A stretch of 64,000 nucleotides of DNA from Wolbachia endosymbiont of Ctenocephalides felis wCfeF (GCA_028571325.1 CP116767.1:1083150-1147149); one strand, 5' to 3'; counted from the first letter of the stretch, positions 9,730-19,143 are shown. Translations and numbers: made by a program. The notes: generated by a model not told the origin, from the letters alone.

Positions 9730-11393
9730 ATACCCCGCCAACAATGTTGCAAATTTTTCTTTTCTTCTCCACTATGTCCAGAAGAGTTTGGTAGCTCTTT
9801 TACACGAAATACCACATTTACGTCCTCAAGGTTAATTTCAATTCTCTTGACTAAAGTTCTGATAATATCACGTTTAGTTAGCCAGTCTGCGTTATCAAGG
9901 TTTGATCTAATATTGGAAGAAAAGTCTTCTAAATTGGTTACAACCAAAGCTAATTCCTGTTTTAATTTCTTTTGATCGAATATCCTTTTCTTCTCCTCTT
10001 CAATTGTTTTTAAGCTTTGTTTCATTGCTTTAATTCGTGGTTCAAATTCTTCTTGATTAATATATTCTTGAGCATAACTATCAATAAGTCTAGCAATACC
10101 ACGTTTTAATTTCTTTTCTTGCTTCTCTAGTAAATCGCTTTTTTGATCCCATGATGATTTTTTAAGCTCTGAAAGTCTACGCCTGTATTCTTCTAAAACC
10201 CTATTTGGATTTTTCAATAAATGCTTAACCTCTTCCCACACGGCTGTTTCTAATGCATCTGTACGAATGTGTTTATTATCACAAATTTTATTACCACCAA
10301 AACGGTAAGAATCTCTACCAATACAACGATAATAAGCATAATGATCAATTTTTTCTCCTCGCTTATTTCTTACAGGACTTCCGTAATATGCATAACGACA
10401 ACGCTTACATACGATTAAACCTTGTAGTAAATGTTTTGCTCCTCTTTCTCTTGTCCTTGCTATTTTTCTATTCTCAGCTAATTGTTCTTGAACTATATCA
10501 AATACATCTTCGTCCACTATATTTGGCACTTTAACATAAATCCAATTTGCTTTTTCAACAGAATAGGTAGAGTAATTATCTTTCGGTTGTTCACAAGAAT
10601 GTTTCTGTGGTCTGATATGTTGTAACTTTACACCTACTTTTGTTTTACCAAAAGCCGCTTGTCCTTTGTAAGCAGGATTTTTTAACATACCCCAAATCAC
10701 ACTTCTATCCCAGCACTTTTTTCCTGTTCGTGTTATAATAGACATAGTGTTTAGCCGACGACACACTTCCCCAATACTTGTCCTTTCTCTTCCTACCCAC
10801 AAAAATACTTTCCTAACAACATTAGCTTCTTCTTCGTTTATTTCAAATAAAGCTTGTCCTCCTCCCATATATTTATCTATATAACGATAACCATAAGGAG
10901 CTCCTCCCATTACGCTTACACAACCTTTATTAGCTGCGTAAATCTTTCCGCGACGACTTCGTTCCATAATTTTCGCTCGTTCATATTCTGCTATCATACC
11001 TTGCATTTGTAACAGTAACTGAGATTCTGGATTATCGTTAATCTCATAATTTAAGAAAACCGTTTCTGCTCCTGCTTTCTCAAATTCTTCAAGTAATACC
11101 ATTTGATATGCATATTTCCTAGATAAGCGATCAGGTGAATGAATGTAAATCCTATCAATTTTACCTTCTGTTACTTTATCACGTAATTTTTCTAGATCAG
11201 GACGGACTAAATTAGATCCACTGTAGCCATTATCAATAAATTTATACTCACTTAATAATTTGTACCCATCCGTACTAATTTGCTTCTCTAAAGCTGCAAC
11301 TTGACTTGCTATTGTATTTTCTTGTGCTTGTTTCCCTGAAGAAACTCTTGCATATAAACTCACTGTTACCATTTGATCCTCCTTGAATCCCAT
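9687..11393 (-). CDS. Large serine recombinase (resolvase/integrase family)
   Basis: 568 residues. Order: N-terminal resolvase catalytic domain (about 9-155; YARVSSGKQ with nucleophile near Ser18, then DRLSRKYAYQ and EYERAKIMERSRRGK), recombinase DNA-binding domain (about 165-300), zinc-ribbon (CKRCRYAYYG then YRCIGRD), and a coiled coil (about 400-480). This is the architecture of phage and mobile-element integrases, which cut and rejoin DNA at short att sites. Either start (11393 or ATG 11372, MVTVSLYARVS) is possible. The last 15 or so residues run into the IS200 tnpA remnant in another frame, so the natural C terminus may have been replaced. Flanked by inverted repeats 9731-9753 and 11664-11686. 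Confidence 0.9.
   Translation of the reverse strand: MGFKEDQMVTVSLYARVSSGKQAQENTIASQVAALEKQISTDGYKLLSEYKFIDNGYSGSNLVRPDLEKLRDKVTEGKIDRIYIHSPDRLSRKYAYQMVLLEEFEKAGAETVFLNYEINDNPESQLLLQMQGMIAEYERAKIMERSRRGKIYAANKGCVSVMGGAPYGYRYIDKYMGGGQALFEINEEEANVVRKVFLWVGRERTSIGEVCRRLNTMSIITRTGKKCWDRSVIWGMLKNPAYKGQAAFGKTKVGVKLQHIRPQKHSCEQPKDNYSTYSVEKANWIYVKVPNIVDEDVFDIVQEQLAENRKIARTRERGAKHLLQGLIVCKRCRYAYYGSPVRNKRGEKIDHYAYYRCIGRDSYRFGGNKICDNKHIRTDALETAVWEEVKHLLKNPNRVLEEYRRRLSELKKSSWDQKSDLLEKQEKKLKRGIARLIDSYAQEYINQEEFEPRIKAMKQSLKTIEEEKKRIFDQKKLKQELALVVTNLEDFSSNIRSNLDNADWLTKRDIIRTLVKRIEINLEDVNVVFRVKELPNSSGHSGEEKKNLQHCWRGICDVMDTMHILNMI
9731..9753. repeat. Left arm of 23-bp perfect inverted repeat flanking recombinase
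   Basis: The bases from TACCCCGCCAACAATG to TTGCAAA are exactly the reverse complement of 11664-11686. It lies just upstream of the tnpA start codon and within the last codons of the recombinase frame. Confidence 0.85.
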
Positions 11394-11526
11394 TCTTATG
11401 TTTTAAATTTTTTTGGCTTACTTGCTTTGACACGGCTTTTTCATAAGCATCTAACAAATACTTTTCTGCCAACCGGTTAGTTTCATAGCTACAGCTAATC
11501 CGTATAGCTAATCTCTTATTCCCCAT
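11275..11526 (-). CDS. Small hypothetical protein upstream of serine recombinase
   Basis: 83 residues from ATG 11526, which follows a good ribosome binding site (AAGGAAAGGTC ATG). The first half (MGNKRLAIRISCSYETNRLA) looks like a genuine protein; the second half overlaps the start of the recombinase by about 119 bases in another frame and is of low complexity. Function unknown. Its position suggests a directionality or control factor, but nothing in the sequence proves that. Confidence 0.45.
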   Translation of the reverse strand: MGNKRLAIRISCSYETNRLAEKYLLDAYEKAVSKQVSQKNLKHKNGIQGGSNGNSEFICKSFFRETSTRKYNSKSSCSFREAN

Positions 11527-11663
11527 GACCTTTCCTTGAAATAATATGTTCATATCATTCATTGAAACTGATGGTTAATTGATTGTTGGCACTATAAATA
11601 AATGGCACTCTTGTTTTTGGACATAGAAGTTTTCGAGAAATGCTTTTCTCTAATTTTACGTTT

Positions 11664-11686
11664 TTTGCAACATTGTTGGCGGGGTA
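11664..11686. repeat. Right arm of 23-bp perfect inverted repeat flanking recombinase
   Basis: TTTGCAACATTGTTGGCGGG and following bases, the exact reverse complement of 9731-9753. The 1956-bp span between outer ends contains only the recombinase and the small gene in front of it. Confidence 0.85.
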
Positions 11687-11761
11687 ATTGCGGCTATTAT
11701 AACTTTTCCTTTATCTCAAGGCGAGGGTTTTCAATCCCAGTTGGGGAATACTAAAGTTTTT

Positions 11762-11776
11762 CCACCTAGAAGGTGG
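11762..11776. other. Small hairpin, possible IS200/IS605 end
   Basis: Perfect stem CCACCT (11762-11767) / AGGTGG (11771-11776) with a 3-base loop. IS200/IS605 elements carry short subterminal hairpins recognised by TnpA, and a TnpA relic lies at 9352-9729, so this may be the displaced other end. The assignment is an inference. Confidence 0.35.
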
Positions 11777-11890
11777 AGGCTTTTACCATCACTACGGACA
11801 GTAAACATTTAAGATTTCACGACGCTGTGTGTTTCTGAAGTTAAAGTGGCTATTAATAACCTAATATAAAGTGTAAAGAAATATACAATC

Positions 11891-11918
11891 TTGACTTTCT
11901 TATTAAAAAGTGTAATAA
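11891..11918 (+). promoter_or_regulatory. Predicted sigma-70 promoter
   Basis: TTGACT at 11891-11896, a 16-base spacer and TAATAA at 11913-11918, 33 bases before ATG 11952 of the repeat-rich gene. Confidence 0.45.
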
Positions 11919-12148
11919 TAAAATTATATTATTTTTTTTATAGGAGTGATCATGCTTGCAACCATGTCCAAGACCAGTAATTCGGAAACTAATAGTGAAC
12001 TTGACTTTTTTATTAACAAGTCAGAAAATAATAGCCTTGATAATTTCCTTGATTGCCTAATTGGAAACCAACATATATCCAATAAAGAAGAGTTTTTAGA
12101 TTGTATAGCTCGAGAACTAAATTGTGAAATAAGAAAAATTGAGCTTTG

Positions 12149-12438
12149 TTTTGACAAGCTAGAAGACCAGGGTGTTTTTAACATAAGTCAATTTTTAGAT
12201 AGGAGATCACATACTACTAAAACTCAAGAAGAACACCTGGAAACAGACAGCAAGTTATCAGCTCTTTATAGTGGTTTTGATAGCCTAATTGGAAACCAAC
12301 GTATAGACAGAGGTTGTAAAAAAATAGAAGTTAAGGCTCATTTTGACAAGCTAGAAGACCAGGGTGTTTTTAACATAAGTCAATTTTTAGATAGGAGATC
12401 ACATACTACTAAAACTCAAGAAGAACGCCTGGAAACAA
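12149..12438 (+). repeat. Duplicated 98-bp coding module
   Basis: 12149-12246 and 12341-12438 are almost identical (one visible mismatch, GAACACC against GAACGCC), both starting TTTTGACAAGCTAGAAGACC. The near identity at DNA level points to recent duplication or gene conversion. Confidence 0.8.
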
Positions 12439-12639
12439 AAAGCATCAGAAAGCCTTGGAATTATATGGTTCGAAGACTAGATTGTGACACAAGAAAAATT
12501 AAGGATCATTTTGGCCGTCTAAAAGACACGGTTCTTTCTAATATAAGTCAATTGTTACGTAGGAGGTCACATACTACTGAAACTCAATATGAAGAAAAAC
12601 TCCCGGAAACAGACAGCATCAATAAAAATACATTTACTC

Positions 12640-12810
12640 AGAATGAAGAAGAACGCCTGGAAACAGACAGCATCAATGAAAACGCACCTGTTCAGAATGA
12701 AGAAGAACGCCTAGAAAAAGGCAGCATCAATGAAAATGCACCTGTTCAGAATGGAAAAGAACGCCTGGAAACAGACAGCATCAATAAAGATGTACCTGCT
12801 CAGAATGAAG
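12640..12810 (+). repeat. Tandem repeat of about 54 bp in coding sequence
   Basis: About three to four units containing CAGAATGAAGAAGAACGCCT and GACAGCATCAATGAAAA, encoding repeated NEEERLETDSINENAPVQ-like units. Units differ at several bases. Such arrays change copy number readily. Confidence 0.7.
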
Positions 12811-13237
12811 CAAAACTCCCGGAAACAGAAAATAGTAAATATTATACTTGTTGCTCTTCTGGTGGAGAGAATGATGGTCCTTCTCGTTGTTCTTCTGGTG
12901 GAGGGAATGATGGTCCTTATAGCTCTCATCTTCCAATTTTACTGAACTTCATCCATCATATAAAGGCAATAGCAAATATTGTGTAGTAGTTTGTACAATA
13001 ATCGGTTTGCTTTTAGGTCCGAGCATAGCATACTTTGCAGGAGCTGCTACTTTAACTCCTGTTGGTGCTGCTATTGCGGTATTTGTTGCTGCTGCAGTGG
13101 TTGGCGCATTAATAGGTTACAATGTTGACAAATTTTATGAAAAAGTTAGCGAAGAGAAGCAAAATGATCCTGATATGAGCATAGGTACTGCAATTAAGAA
13201 TGTCCTTACCCCTGAATGTTTGAAATCACAGGGAGTT

Positions 13238-13320
13238 AAAGTAGCAGACACTGGAATCTAATTTATAATGCAAGTAGCCCTCCTCCTGTCATTCCAATAC
13301 TGGGATCTAGGTGAAAAGAG
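13238..13320. repeat. Palindromic dispersed repeat at 3' end of frameshifted gene
   Basis: Contains GTAGCAGACACTGGAATC, closely related to the carB insert (GTAGCTGACACTGGGATC), followed after about 35 bases by TCATTCCAATACTGGGATCT. It supplies the last codons (VADTGI) and the stop of the preceding gene. Confidence 0.65.
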
Positions 13321-13330
13321 TGTAGATCCT

Positions 13331-14197
13331 AGGTTCTGTGAACAAAATTTAAAGAAGCCATATCAGAGCCCCAACAAAATTCAAAAAGCCCATAAAAACC
13401 GTAGCAGTTTTGTCAAATCTGGAAAAGATCCTTCTGAAATGCTTTATTTTACCGAAAAAACACTCAACCAAATTTTGTAAACATGTTTATCATAATACCT
13501 CTGCACTTTTCGGTTTCGCTTTGGCGGAATAACAGCTGTACAACCCCTACTTTCAAGGCTGGTAATAAATGCGTTGCTATCATAACCTTTATCAGCCAGT
13601 ACAGTGGTGTTGTGGACATTTTGTGTCAATCCTTCAGCTTGTGTAATATCGTTTCTTTGGCCTGAAGTAAGAATAAATTTCAACGGGTTTCCGAGAGCAT
13701 CAACAAGAGCATGTATCTTGGTTGTGAAGCCGCCTCTGCTGTGCCCCAGTGCTTCTTGATCTGCGGAATTTTTCCTATATCCAGCAGATGAGCTCGAACA
13801 ATCGTACCGTCAATTATATGCGCTTCCAAATCTGGATCTTGTGTATATTCAAGCAATTTCCTCCAGATTCCCTTTTCACACTACTTTTTAAACCTCCTGT
13901 GTATACTTCTGTAATTGCCGTAATTTTTTGGTAACAGTCGCCACTGACAGCCACTTCTCACAATATACCACACTGCTTCAATAAACATTCTTAATTTCTC
14001 CTCACTTTTTCTGTGTATACCTTTCACGCTTGTTAAAAATTCAAAAATTTGTTCCCATTTTTTTCTTGTATGTAATATTCCATTCGGTAGTTTCTACATT
14101 TTTCTGTTTAATTGTGGTTAAACTACCTTTTTTTTCTCCTTCTTTATATCTTTTTTTCTTATTCTCCTCTCATAGCAAAATTTTGTTCACAGAACCT
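13331..14197. mobile_element. IS5-type insertion sequence, degraded
   Basis: Ends are perfect inverted repeats: CTAGGTTCTGTGAACAAAAT (from 13329) and its reverse complement ending at 14199. The outer CTAG on both sides may be the target duplication, as in IS5 relatives. Length of about 0.87 kb fits a single-transposase IS5 member. The interior transposase is frameshifted. Confidence 0.75.
13355..14170 (-). pseudogene. IS5 family DDE transposase, frameshifted
   Basis: Fragments in order on the minus strand: an N-terminal part including WNITYKKKW, then DGTIVRAH, then in another frame AGYRKNSADQEALGHSRGG and FTTKIHALVDALGNPLKFIL with VLADKGYDSNAF (catalytic Asp), and, after a further shift, KIKHFRRIFSRFDKTATVFM. 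At least two frameshifts separate conserved blocks, so no active enzyme is made from this copy. Confidence 0.8.
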
Positions 14198-14199
14198 AG

Positions 14200-14920
14200 T
14201 TGAGCTAAATAGTTATAATCATGATGACCATAATCTCTTTTGATATGTAGCTTAATTTGGCAATATATATTTCTAATATCTTAAGAATTGCAGCTACTTC
14301 CCAGCACCCAAAAACCAATACCCGTGAGAACAAGTTTTTTTGGAATCGGTTGGTCTACCACTAGGTCTGTGCGAACTTTTCTTTATAATAATTTTACTAT
14401 ACGCTAAAATCACCTATATTAGCCCATTTAATCAATATCTACATACGAACTGTTTTGCCTAAGCTTATTGAAATAATTTAAATCTTCTATTTTTATAACC
14501 TTATTTTTACGCGGCTTGTTCTCACAAATATACGACCCTTTTTGCAATCTTAGGAAGAGTCAATAATTCAATTCTTTATAACACTAGCTAGCATGGTATC
14601 TTCACTAAAATATTTTTTGAAAAAGTTAGTTGACTTATAAATAATTCTCTACTAATACTGGCATGTGTTTGTTTATTCTGCTGAAGTGGCTCCGCAGGTT
14701 ACTGTATAAGCTTCAGCAGTTTCCGTACTCCTTTAAAGTATAATTCATCATGCTCTTATAGTAGTGATATCAAGTATAGGTCTTAACCATGTTGATTTAT
14801 AGTAAAATTAGCTCAAATTTGGAGTCATAAGCAACTTTTAACCTCTATATACTCCATTGTTACTCACCATAAAAACTTAACAAAAGCTTAACTACATAAG
14901 TAGTAAAAAGATTATGGTTA
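14200..14920. other. Intergenic region, no gene recognised
   Basis: AT-rich with no long open frame. On the minus strand a fragment near 14435-14525 reads ENKPRKNKVIKIEDLNYFNK before stops, perhaps a dead gene. A 9-bp perfect inverted repeat CTGCTGAAG (14678-14686) / CTTCAGCAG (14711-14719) could form a hairpin but has no T-run after it. Confidence 0.5.
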
Positions 14921-14949
14921 TTGATTTAATGTTACATATCGCATATAAT
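14921..14949 (+). promoter_or_regulatory. Predicted sigma-70 promoter of ankyrin gene
   Basis: TTGATT at 14921-14926, a 17-base spacer and a perfect TATAAT at 14944-14949, 26 bases before ATG 14976. Confidence 0.6.
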
Positions 14950-14975
14950 GTATTATGTATCTTAGAGGGGTAAGT

Positions 14976-16922
14976 ATGGGTGAGTCTACTGGGATAGTAA
15001 AATCTATCATCAATCTACTAAAACCAAAATCCAAACCAGAACCATCTGATTTTGAATATGAATCCATTATAGAACATTTATCATCTAAAGCGCATTTATT
15101 AAATGAACTGATGAATGATATGTGGTACTCAGGAGATTTACCATCAGTTAGAAACTATAATGAACCACCATCTTTGATAGATAGCAAACTTGGATTAAGT
15201 GAACAGATTTGTGTTTGGTTTACTCTAGATCACGATCTTACGCCAAGTCAAAAAATTTTAAACAAAAAGTTACTTAGTGCTCTAAAATGTTTATCTTCTA
15301 ACTGTGGTTCATTTGATAATACTGATCCCCTTGAAGGATTTTTACATGATAATAAAAACAATAAAGATTTAAAAGTAATTCTTAACCTAAGAAGAGGAGA
15401 ATCTCAATCAACAGTATTGCATGCGATTGCAGGAGCAAATATTGGTGGATTTCGTCGCACAGGAAATCAGGCTATAGATTTACTCTTAGAAGCAGGTGCA
15501 GATCCTAACATACAAGATAATAAAGGAAAAACACCACTATACCTTGCTGCTGCTAAAGGTCATTACGATAATGCAAACTCTCTTCTCTTGAAAGGAGCTA
15601 ACCCTAATATAACAAGCAGAAAGGGGAGAACTCCACAACAAATAGCAACTAATAAACTCTGCTATAATATAGAAGAATTATTTCTAACTGATAAACAGAA
15701 AAAGTTAAATGCAGAATTGTATGACTTACTTGTACTCGACTCAGACTGCACTAAAAATTTAAAGGAGTTTTTAAGTAAGCATAAAAGAGATTCAGACCTA
15801 AAAGTGGTGCTAAATATTCGGCAAGGAATGGGTGAATCAAAAGTATTTTCTTATGTTGATCGTTTTTCTTGGGACAATGAAGGTCTTATTCAAGAGTTAA
15901 GAAAGATATTTTTAGAAGCAGGAGCATTAGATTATGCTATAAATATTTATCGTCAGCAAAAGGAAGGACAGGCCAGTAAATTACTCGTTAATTTAACTTC
16001 AAATCAAAAGGAGAAGTTAAATAAGTTTTCTGATAAGGTATTTCGAGCTCAAAACATGGCTGAACTTGAAAAGATTGTAAACGATGCTATAAAGTCTGGT
16101 GTACGATTAAACTATTCTCTTTCACAAGATTTCTTTTCAGGTAATGAGTACACTTTTACCGATTATGTGATGAAAAAAATCAGTGAGTTGGAAAAAAATC
16201 CTAAAGTTTCTAGTAGTATAATATGTCAATTAGTATCAAAAGGGGCAGTGTTTGGTAATACAGTTGATGCTAACACACTGACATCAGAATTTAAAGAGCA
16301 TAAAACTAACCTAAAAAAAGCTTATATAGATTATGTTAGCAATTCTCATAAGTTTATTGAAATCGCAAAAAGTGCAACCAATAGCGAGCTAAAAGATGCA
16401 AGAATAGACAACTCCGTTTTTTACTTAGAATATTCTAAAGATAGTAAAATAGACATTATAAAGATAACAGATGGGGTAAGGGATTTAGGTCTAACCGATG
16501 GAGATGTAAAGTGTGGAAGAAATATAGTAAAGATCGGTAAAAGTGAAGTAGAAATTAAAACTGAAGATGGCATAAGGAATTACACAGATCTTACAGAAGG
16601 TAGCAGTATAGTATTAACTTTCTATACTAGTTTGGGAAATGTAGACGTTAGGCTGTATCCTGACATACAGAATAAAAGCAAAATTATAGTAGAAGTGAGT
16701 AATAAAGAGGAAGTATTAGAAAAATTCAAAGGTCGCGAAGAAGAGTTAGGCAATGATTGCGAGCTTGGTAACTACTGGGTCTACGATGCTATTGAACAGG
16801 GATATTTTGAAAGATCTGGTGGATTAATACGTCCTGAAGTAATAAGCGAGTCTAACAACAAATGGACAGAACGTGAAGAATTAAGAAGGACTTCTGATCC
16901 TAGGAGAGAAGTTTCTAGGTAG
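14976..16922 (+). CDS. Ankyrin repeat protein with large unassigned C-terminal region
   Basis: 648 residues from ATG 14976, chosen over ATG 14955 because AGAGGGG sits 5 bases before it. Two to three ankyrin repeats lie at about residues 130-225 (AIDLLLEAGADPNIQDNKGK, TPLYLAAAKGHYDNANSLLL, KGANPNITSRKGRTP). The remaining 400 or so residues are charged and mostly helical with no domain I can name. Ankyrin repeats mediate protein binding and are often found in Wolbachia proteins suspected of acting in host cells. No signal peptide or membrane span is visible. It has its own promoter. Confidence 0.8.
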   Translation: MGESTGIVKSIINLLKPKSKPEPSDFEYESIIEHLSSKAHLLNELMNDMWYSGDLPSVRNYNEPPSLIDSKLGLSEQICVWFTLDHDLTPSQKILNKKLLSALKCLSSNCGSFDNTDPLEGFLHDNKNNKDLKVILNLRRGESQSTVLHAIAGANIGGFRRTGNQAIDLLLEAGADPNIQDNKGKTPLYLAAAKGHYDNANSLLLKGANPNITSRKGRTPQQIATNKLCYNIEELFLTDKQKKLNAELYDLLVLDSDCTKNLKEFLSKHKRDSDLKVVLNIRQGMGESKVFSYVDRFSWDNEGLIQELRKIFLEAGALDYAINIYRQQKEGQASKLLVNLTSNQKEKLNKFSDKVFRAQNMAELEKIVNDAIKSGVRLNYSLSQDFFSGNEYTFTDYVMKKISELEKNPKVSSSIICQLVSKGAVFGNTVDANTLTSEFKEHKTNLKKAYIDYVSNSHKFIEIAKSATNSELKDARIDNSVFYLEYSKDSKIDIIKITDGVRDLGLTDGDVKCGRNIVKIGKSEVEIKTEDGIRNYTDLTEGSSIVLTFYTSLGNVDVRLYPDIQNKSKIIVEVSNKEEVLEKFKGREEELGNDCELGNYWVYDAIEQGYFERSGGLIRPEVISESNNKWTEREELRRTSDPRREVSR

Positions 16923-17206
16923 ATTAATTTGCCATAAAGGTTAAAGATTATTATTTAAATATAAACTACTATAATTTATAGATTTTGGATCATTTTCTAC
17001 CACTGTTGCATCCAGTATGCTAAAATCTTCATTATTTATATTGATATTTTCACATAATTGATTCTGTAACATTGACTTACTTTTCTATATCAATTTCAGC
17101 ATCTTTTTGTGTGGCCCTTTGCAGTAGCTCCTTTTGCAATAACCTTTTTTAATTTTCTGGCACATACTTTTTTCGATGTTTTTTCATATTGTTGTTTTTA
17201 TAAACG
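16923..17206 (-). other. Prophage-edge intergenic region with small remnant frames
   Basis: On the minus strand an ATG frame at 17072-16941 encodes 43 codons (ending SINYSSLYLNNNL), and before it a short frame reads KKGYCKRSYCKGPHKKM. Neither is recognised; they look like remains of a small phage gene downstream of the integrase. An att site would be expected near here, but I could not identify one without the unoccupied site. Confidence 0.3.
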
Positions 17207-18727
17207 TTACGACGCTGAGCCGTAAAATTTCTTCAACTGCTCACTCCATAATATCGGTATTTCCCTCAAGTCAGCTAATTTCAAATCTCTTGGCTGTCTC
17301 CCATTTACTATGTCTTCTTTAATCTTTGGTGCTAAATAGTTCAACCTCAAAATTTGCTGTATACGTCTTGTACCTATATTAATTTTGGCACTCAGCTCTT
17401 TCACACTTGAGTATTTTCCCTCTTCTAGTTGACGTTTCCAGGAATGGGCTCTTACCACTGCTTTTAGCAATGCATTATTTGTTTTCCCTTCTGGCTCTAC
17501 TACTGTACATTTATTTCCTTTCTTCTTCATTGGTATAAATTTTTCCTCTGATTCAGAACTCACCTCTATTCCATCCTCTCTCACCATTACTCCTTTTATT
17601 AACTTTTTCACTACTTCTTTCTGCTTTCCAAAACTTAAATTTTTCCATTCTTCTGCTTTTTCTCCCCATTTTTCATATAGGTGTTCTGCTCTCTTCATTA
17701 CCTCTTTTTCCATTTCTCCAGCGACTATTGTTCGGTTTATCGATTCACAACCTTTTCCTCTTAAATGGTTATTGCATACGTAGTATCTGTACCTTTTATT
17801 CTCCTTTTTTGCATATGTCAGTGTCATATTTACATCACAGCTCTTGCACTTAATTACTCCCTTAAGCAGCGCTTTCTCATATTTTGCTTTTCTATATGGT
17901 TGATTCTTTATCAATTCCTGTGCTTTTTGCCATTTTTCCTCTTCTATTATTGCTTCATGCTTTCCCTCATACTCTTTCTCATAATGTCTGATTTTTCCCA
18001 CATATATTGGATTTGTTATTATTCTCCTCACCGTTGCCTTTTTAAAGATATCTGATTTTCCTTTCGTACGGTATCCTTGGCTATTTAACTCTCTTGCCAG
18101 TTCTGCCATTGACTTCAGCTCTATATACCTCTCAAATATATGTTTTACCAACTTTGCTTCTTTCTCATTTATTATTAATTCTTTATCTTTTACATCATAT
18201 CCAAGCGGCAAAGTTCCCCCCATCCACAATCCCTGCTCCTTTGATGTTGCTATTTTATTTTTTACTCTCTCTACTATCATCTCTCTTTCTAACTGTGCTG
18301 CCCCTGATAACACCGTTTGCACGAACTTTCCCATTGGCGTATTATTGTCAAATATCTGCGTTACTGCTATAAAATTTACTCGATGTCTTCTAAAAAATGG
18401 CGTTACTTCAATGCTGTCTTTTGTTTCCCTTGATAACCTGTCTAGCGTATATACTACTACACAATCTACTTCTCCTCCTTTAACATCTTCAAATAATTCC
18501 TTTATTGCTGGTCTTTCTAAATTCTTTCCTGAGAACCCTCCATCGTCGTACTTTTTTGCCAATGCTACCCAGCCTTCTTTGCTCTTTATATATTTTTCAC
18601 ATGCTACCCTTTGCGCATCAAGACTGTTAAACTTTTGTTCTAGTCCATCCTCATTTGATTTTCTTGTATATATCGCGCACCTTACTTCTTTTAGCATTTT
18701 ATTCTCTTCAATTTTCATTTTTATCAC
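17207..18727 (-). CDS. Large serine recombinase, probable prophage WO integrase
   Basis: 506 residues. The resolvase domain holds AIYTRKSNEDG (nucleophile near Ser24), YTLDRLSRETKD and QLEREMIVERVKNKIA; then a recombinase domain (about 190-270), a zinc ribbon (CKSC and CNNHLRGKGC) and a C-terminal region with a helix-turn-helix-like stretch (SVKELSAKINIGTRRIQQIL). It lies at the left end of the phage gene block, where an integrase is expected. It differs strongly from the recombinase at 9687. The 5' end overlaps the DUF2924 gene by 20 bases; ATG 18697 is an alternative start. Confidence 0.93.
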   Translation of the reverse strand: MIKMKIEENKMLKEVRCAIYTRKSNEDGLEQKFNSLDAQRVACEKYIKSKEGWVALAKKYDDGGFSGKNLERPAIKELFEDVKGGEVDCVVVYTLDRLSRETKDSIEVTPFFRRHRVNFIAVTQIFDNNTPMGKFVQTVLSGAAQLEREMIVERVKNKIATSKEQGLWMGGTLPLGYDVKDKELIINEKEAKLVKHIFERYIELKSMAELARELNSQGYRTKGKSDIFKKATVRRIITNPIYVGKIRHYEKEYEGKHEAIIEEEKWQKAQELIKNQPYRKAKYEKALLKGVIKCKSCDVNMTLTYAKKENKRYRYYVCNNHLRGKGCESINRTIVAGEMEKEVMKRAEHLYEKWGEKAEEWKNLSFGKQKEVVKKLIKGVMVREDGIEVSSESEEKFIPMKKKGNKCTVVEPEGKTNNALLKAVVRAHSWKRQLEEGKYSSVKELSAKINIGTRRIQQILRLNYLAPKIKEDIVNGRQPRDLKLADLREIPILWSEQLKKFYGSAS

Positions 18728-19139
18728 GCATACCGAATAATAAAGGTCCGTTGTAGCTCATTCCCATTATTTTTCCGGCTACTGCTGATAATGATGTGTA
18801 AAATTCTTCTCGGTAGATTAAACCCTTATCTGTTACCATTACTGCATGCGTTTCTTCCCCTCTCTCTAATATTAGCTCTGTCCCTTCTACTGGTAGTTTA
18901 TCGCTACTTATTCTTTTTCCTTTCTCTAGCCGATCTGCCAGATACTCTAGTCTTTTTGTCCCCTTTCTTGACATTTTTCCATACGCTTCCTCCTGCATTC
19001 TATAAGCTAATCTTGGTACCAGATATTTCTTTGAGTATCTAGGCGCCTCTTCCCCATATACCTTCTTCCATATTCTTCTCAACTCTACCAACGCTTTTTT
19101 CTCTAAATTCATTACCTTCTTTTCTGTTTCTCTTTCCAT
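18708..19139 (-). CDS. DUF2924 family protein
   Basis: 143 residues, basic and helical N-terminal half (ALVELRRIWKKVYGEEAP, LVPRLAYRMQEEAYG), followed by a small beta-rich segment (GTELILERGEETHAVMVTDK, YTSLSAVAGKIMG). This matches the DUF2924 layout, often encoded next to serine recombinases in prophages. Its biochemical role is not established; linkage suggests a partner or DNA-binding accessory of the integrase. Confidence 0.75.
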   Translation of the reverse strand: MERETEKKVMNLEKKALVELRRIWKKVYGEEAPRYSKKYLVPRLAYRMQEEAYGKMSRKGTKRLEYLADRLEKGKRISSDKLPVEGTELILERGEETHAVMVTDKGLIYREEFYTSLSAVAGKIMGMSYNGPLLFGMRDKNEN

Positions 19140-19143
19140 ATTT

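Larger units (their letters stand above)
11952..13261 (+). pseudogene. Repeat-rich membrane-anchored protein gene, frameshifted
   Basis: Start ATG 11952 follows TAGGAG. The first frame (to the stop at 12984-12986) has two near-identical copies of a roughly 33-residue module (FDKLEDQGVFNISQFLDRRS), a diverged third copy, then several copies of an acidic module around EERLETDSINENAPVQ and a Gly/Ser/Cys tail (CSSGGENDGP). Near 12945 (CCAATTTTAC) the frame breaks: shifting frame gives NFTELHPSYKGNSKYC and then hydrophobic VVVCTIIGLLLGPSIAYFAG and a second hydrophobic stretch, a likely two-helix membrane anchor, ending at 13261. The end KVADTGI is encoded by a palindromic repeat. Possibly a host-interaction protein; the function is unknown. 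Confidence 0.6.

Noticed and set aside
10253..10534. Plus-strand frame of 93 codons
   Set aside because: Shadow of the serine recombinase on the other strand; low complexity and no ribosome binding site.
11275..11562. Longer start at 11562 for the small gene before the recombinase
   Set aside because: ATG 11526 has a clear ribosome binding site; the upstream 12 codons look non-coding.
12149..12810. Possible CRISPR-like array
   Set aside because: Repeats are in-frame coding modules of unequal length, not short repeats with unique spacers, and no cas genes are present.
13268..13480. 70-codon plus-strand frame
   Set aside because: It spans a palindromic repeat and the left end of the IS5-type element, antisense to the transposase remains.
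14678..14719. Inverted repeat as transcription terminator
   Set aside because: The 9-bp arms lack a following T-run and no gene ends next to them; left only as a possible hairpin.
17765..18372. Several plus-strand hydrophobic frames that look like membrane proteins
   Set aside because: They are antisense of the AT-biased recombinase gene; Lys/Glu-rich helices read backwards become Phe/Leu/Ser-rich.
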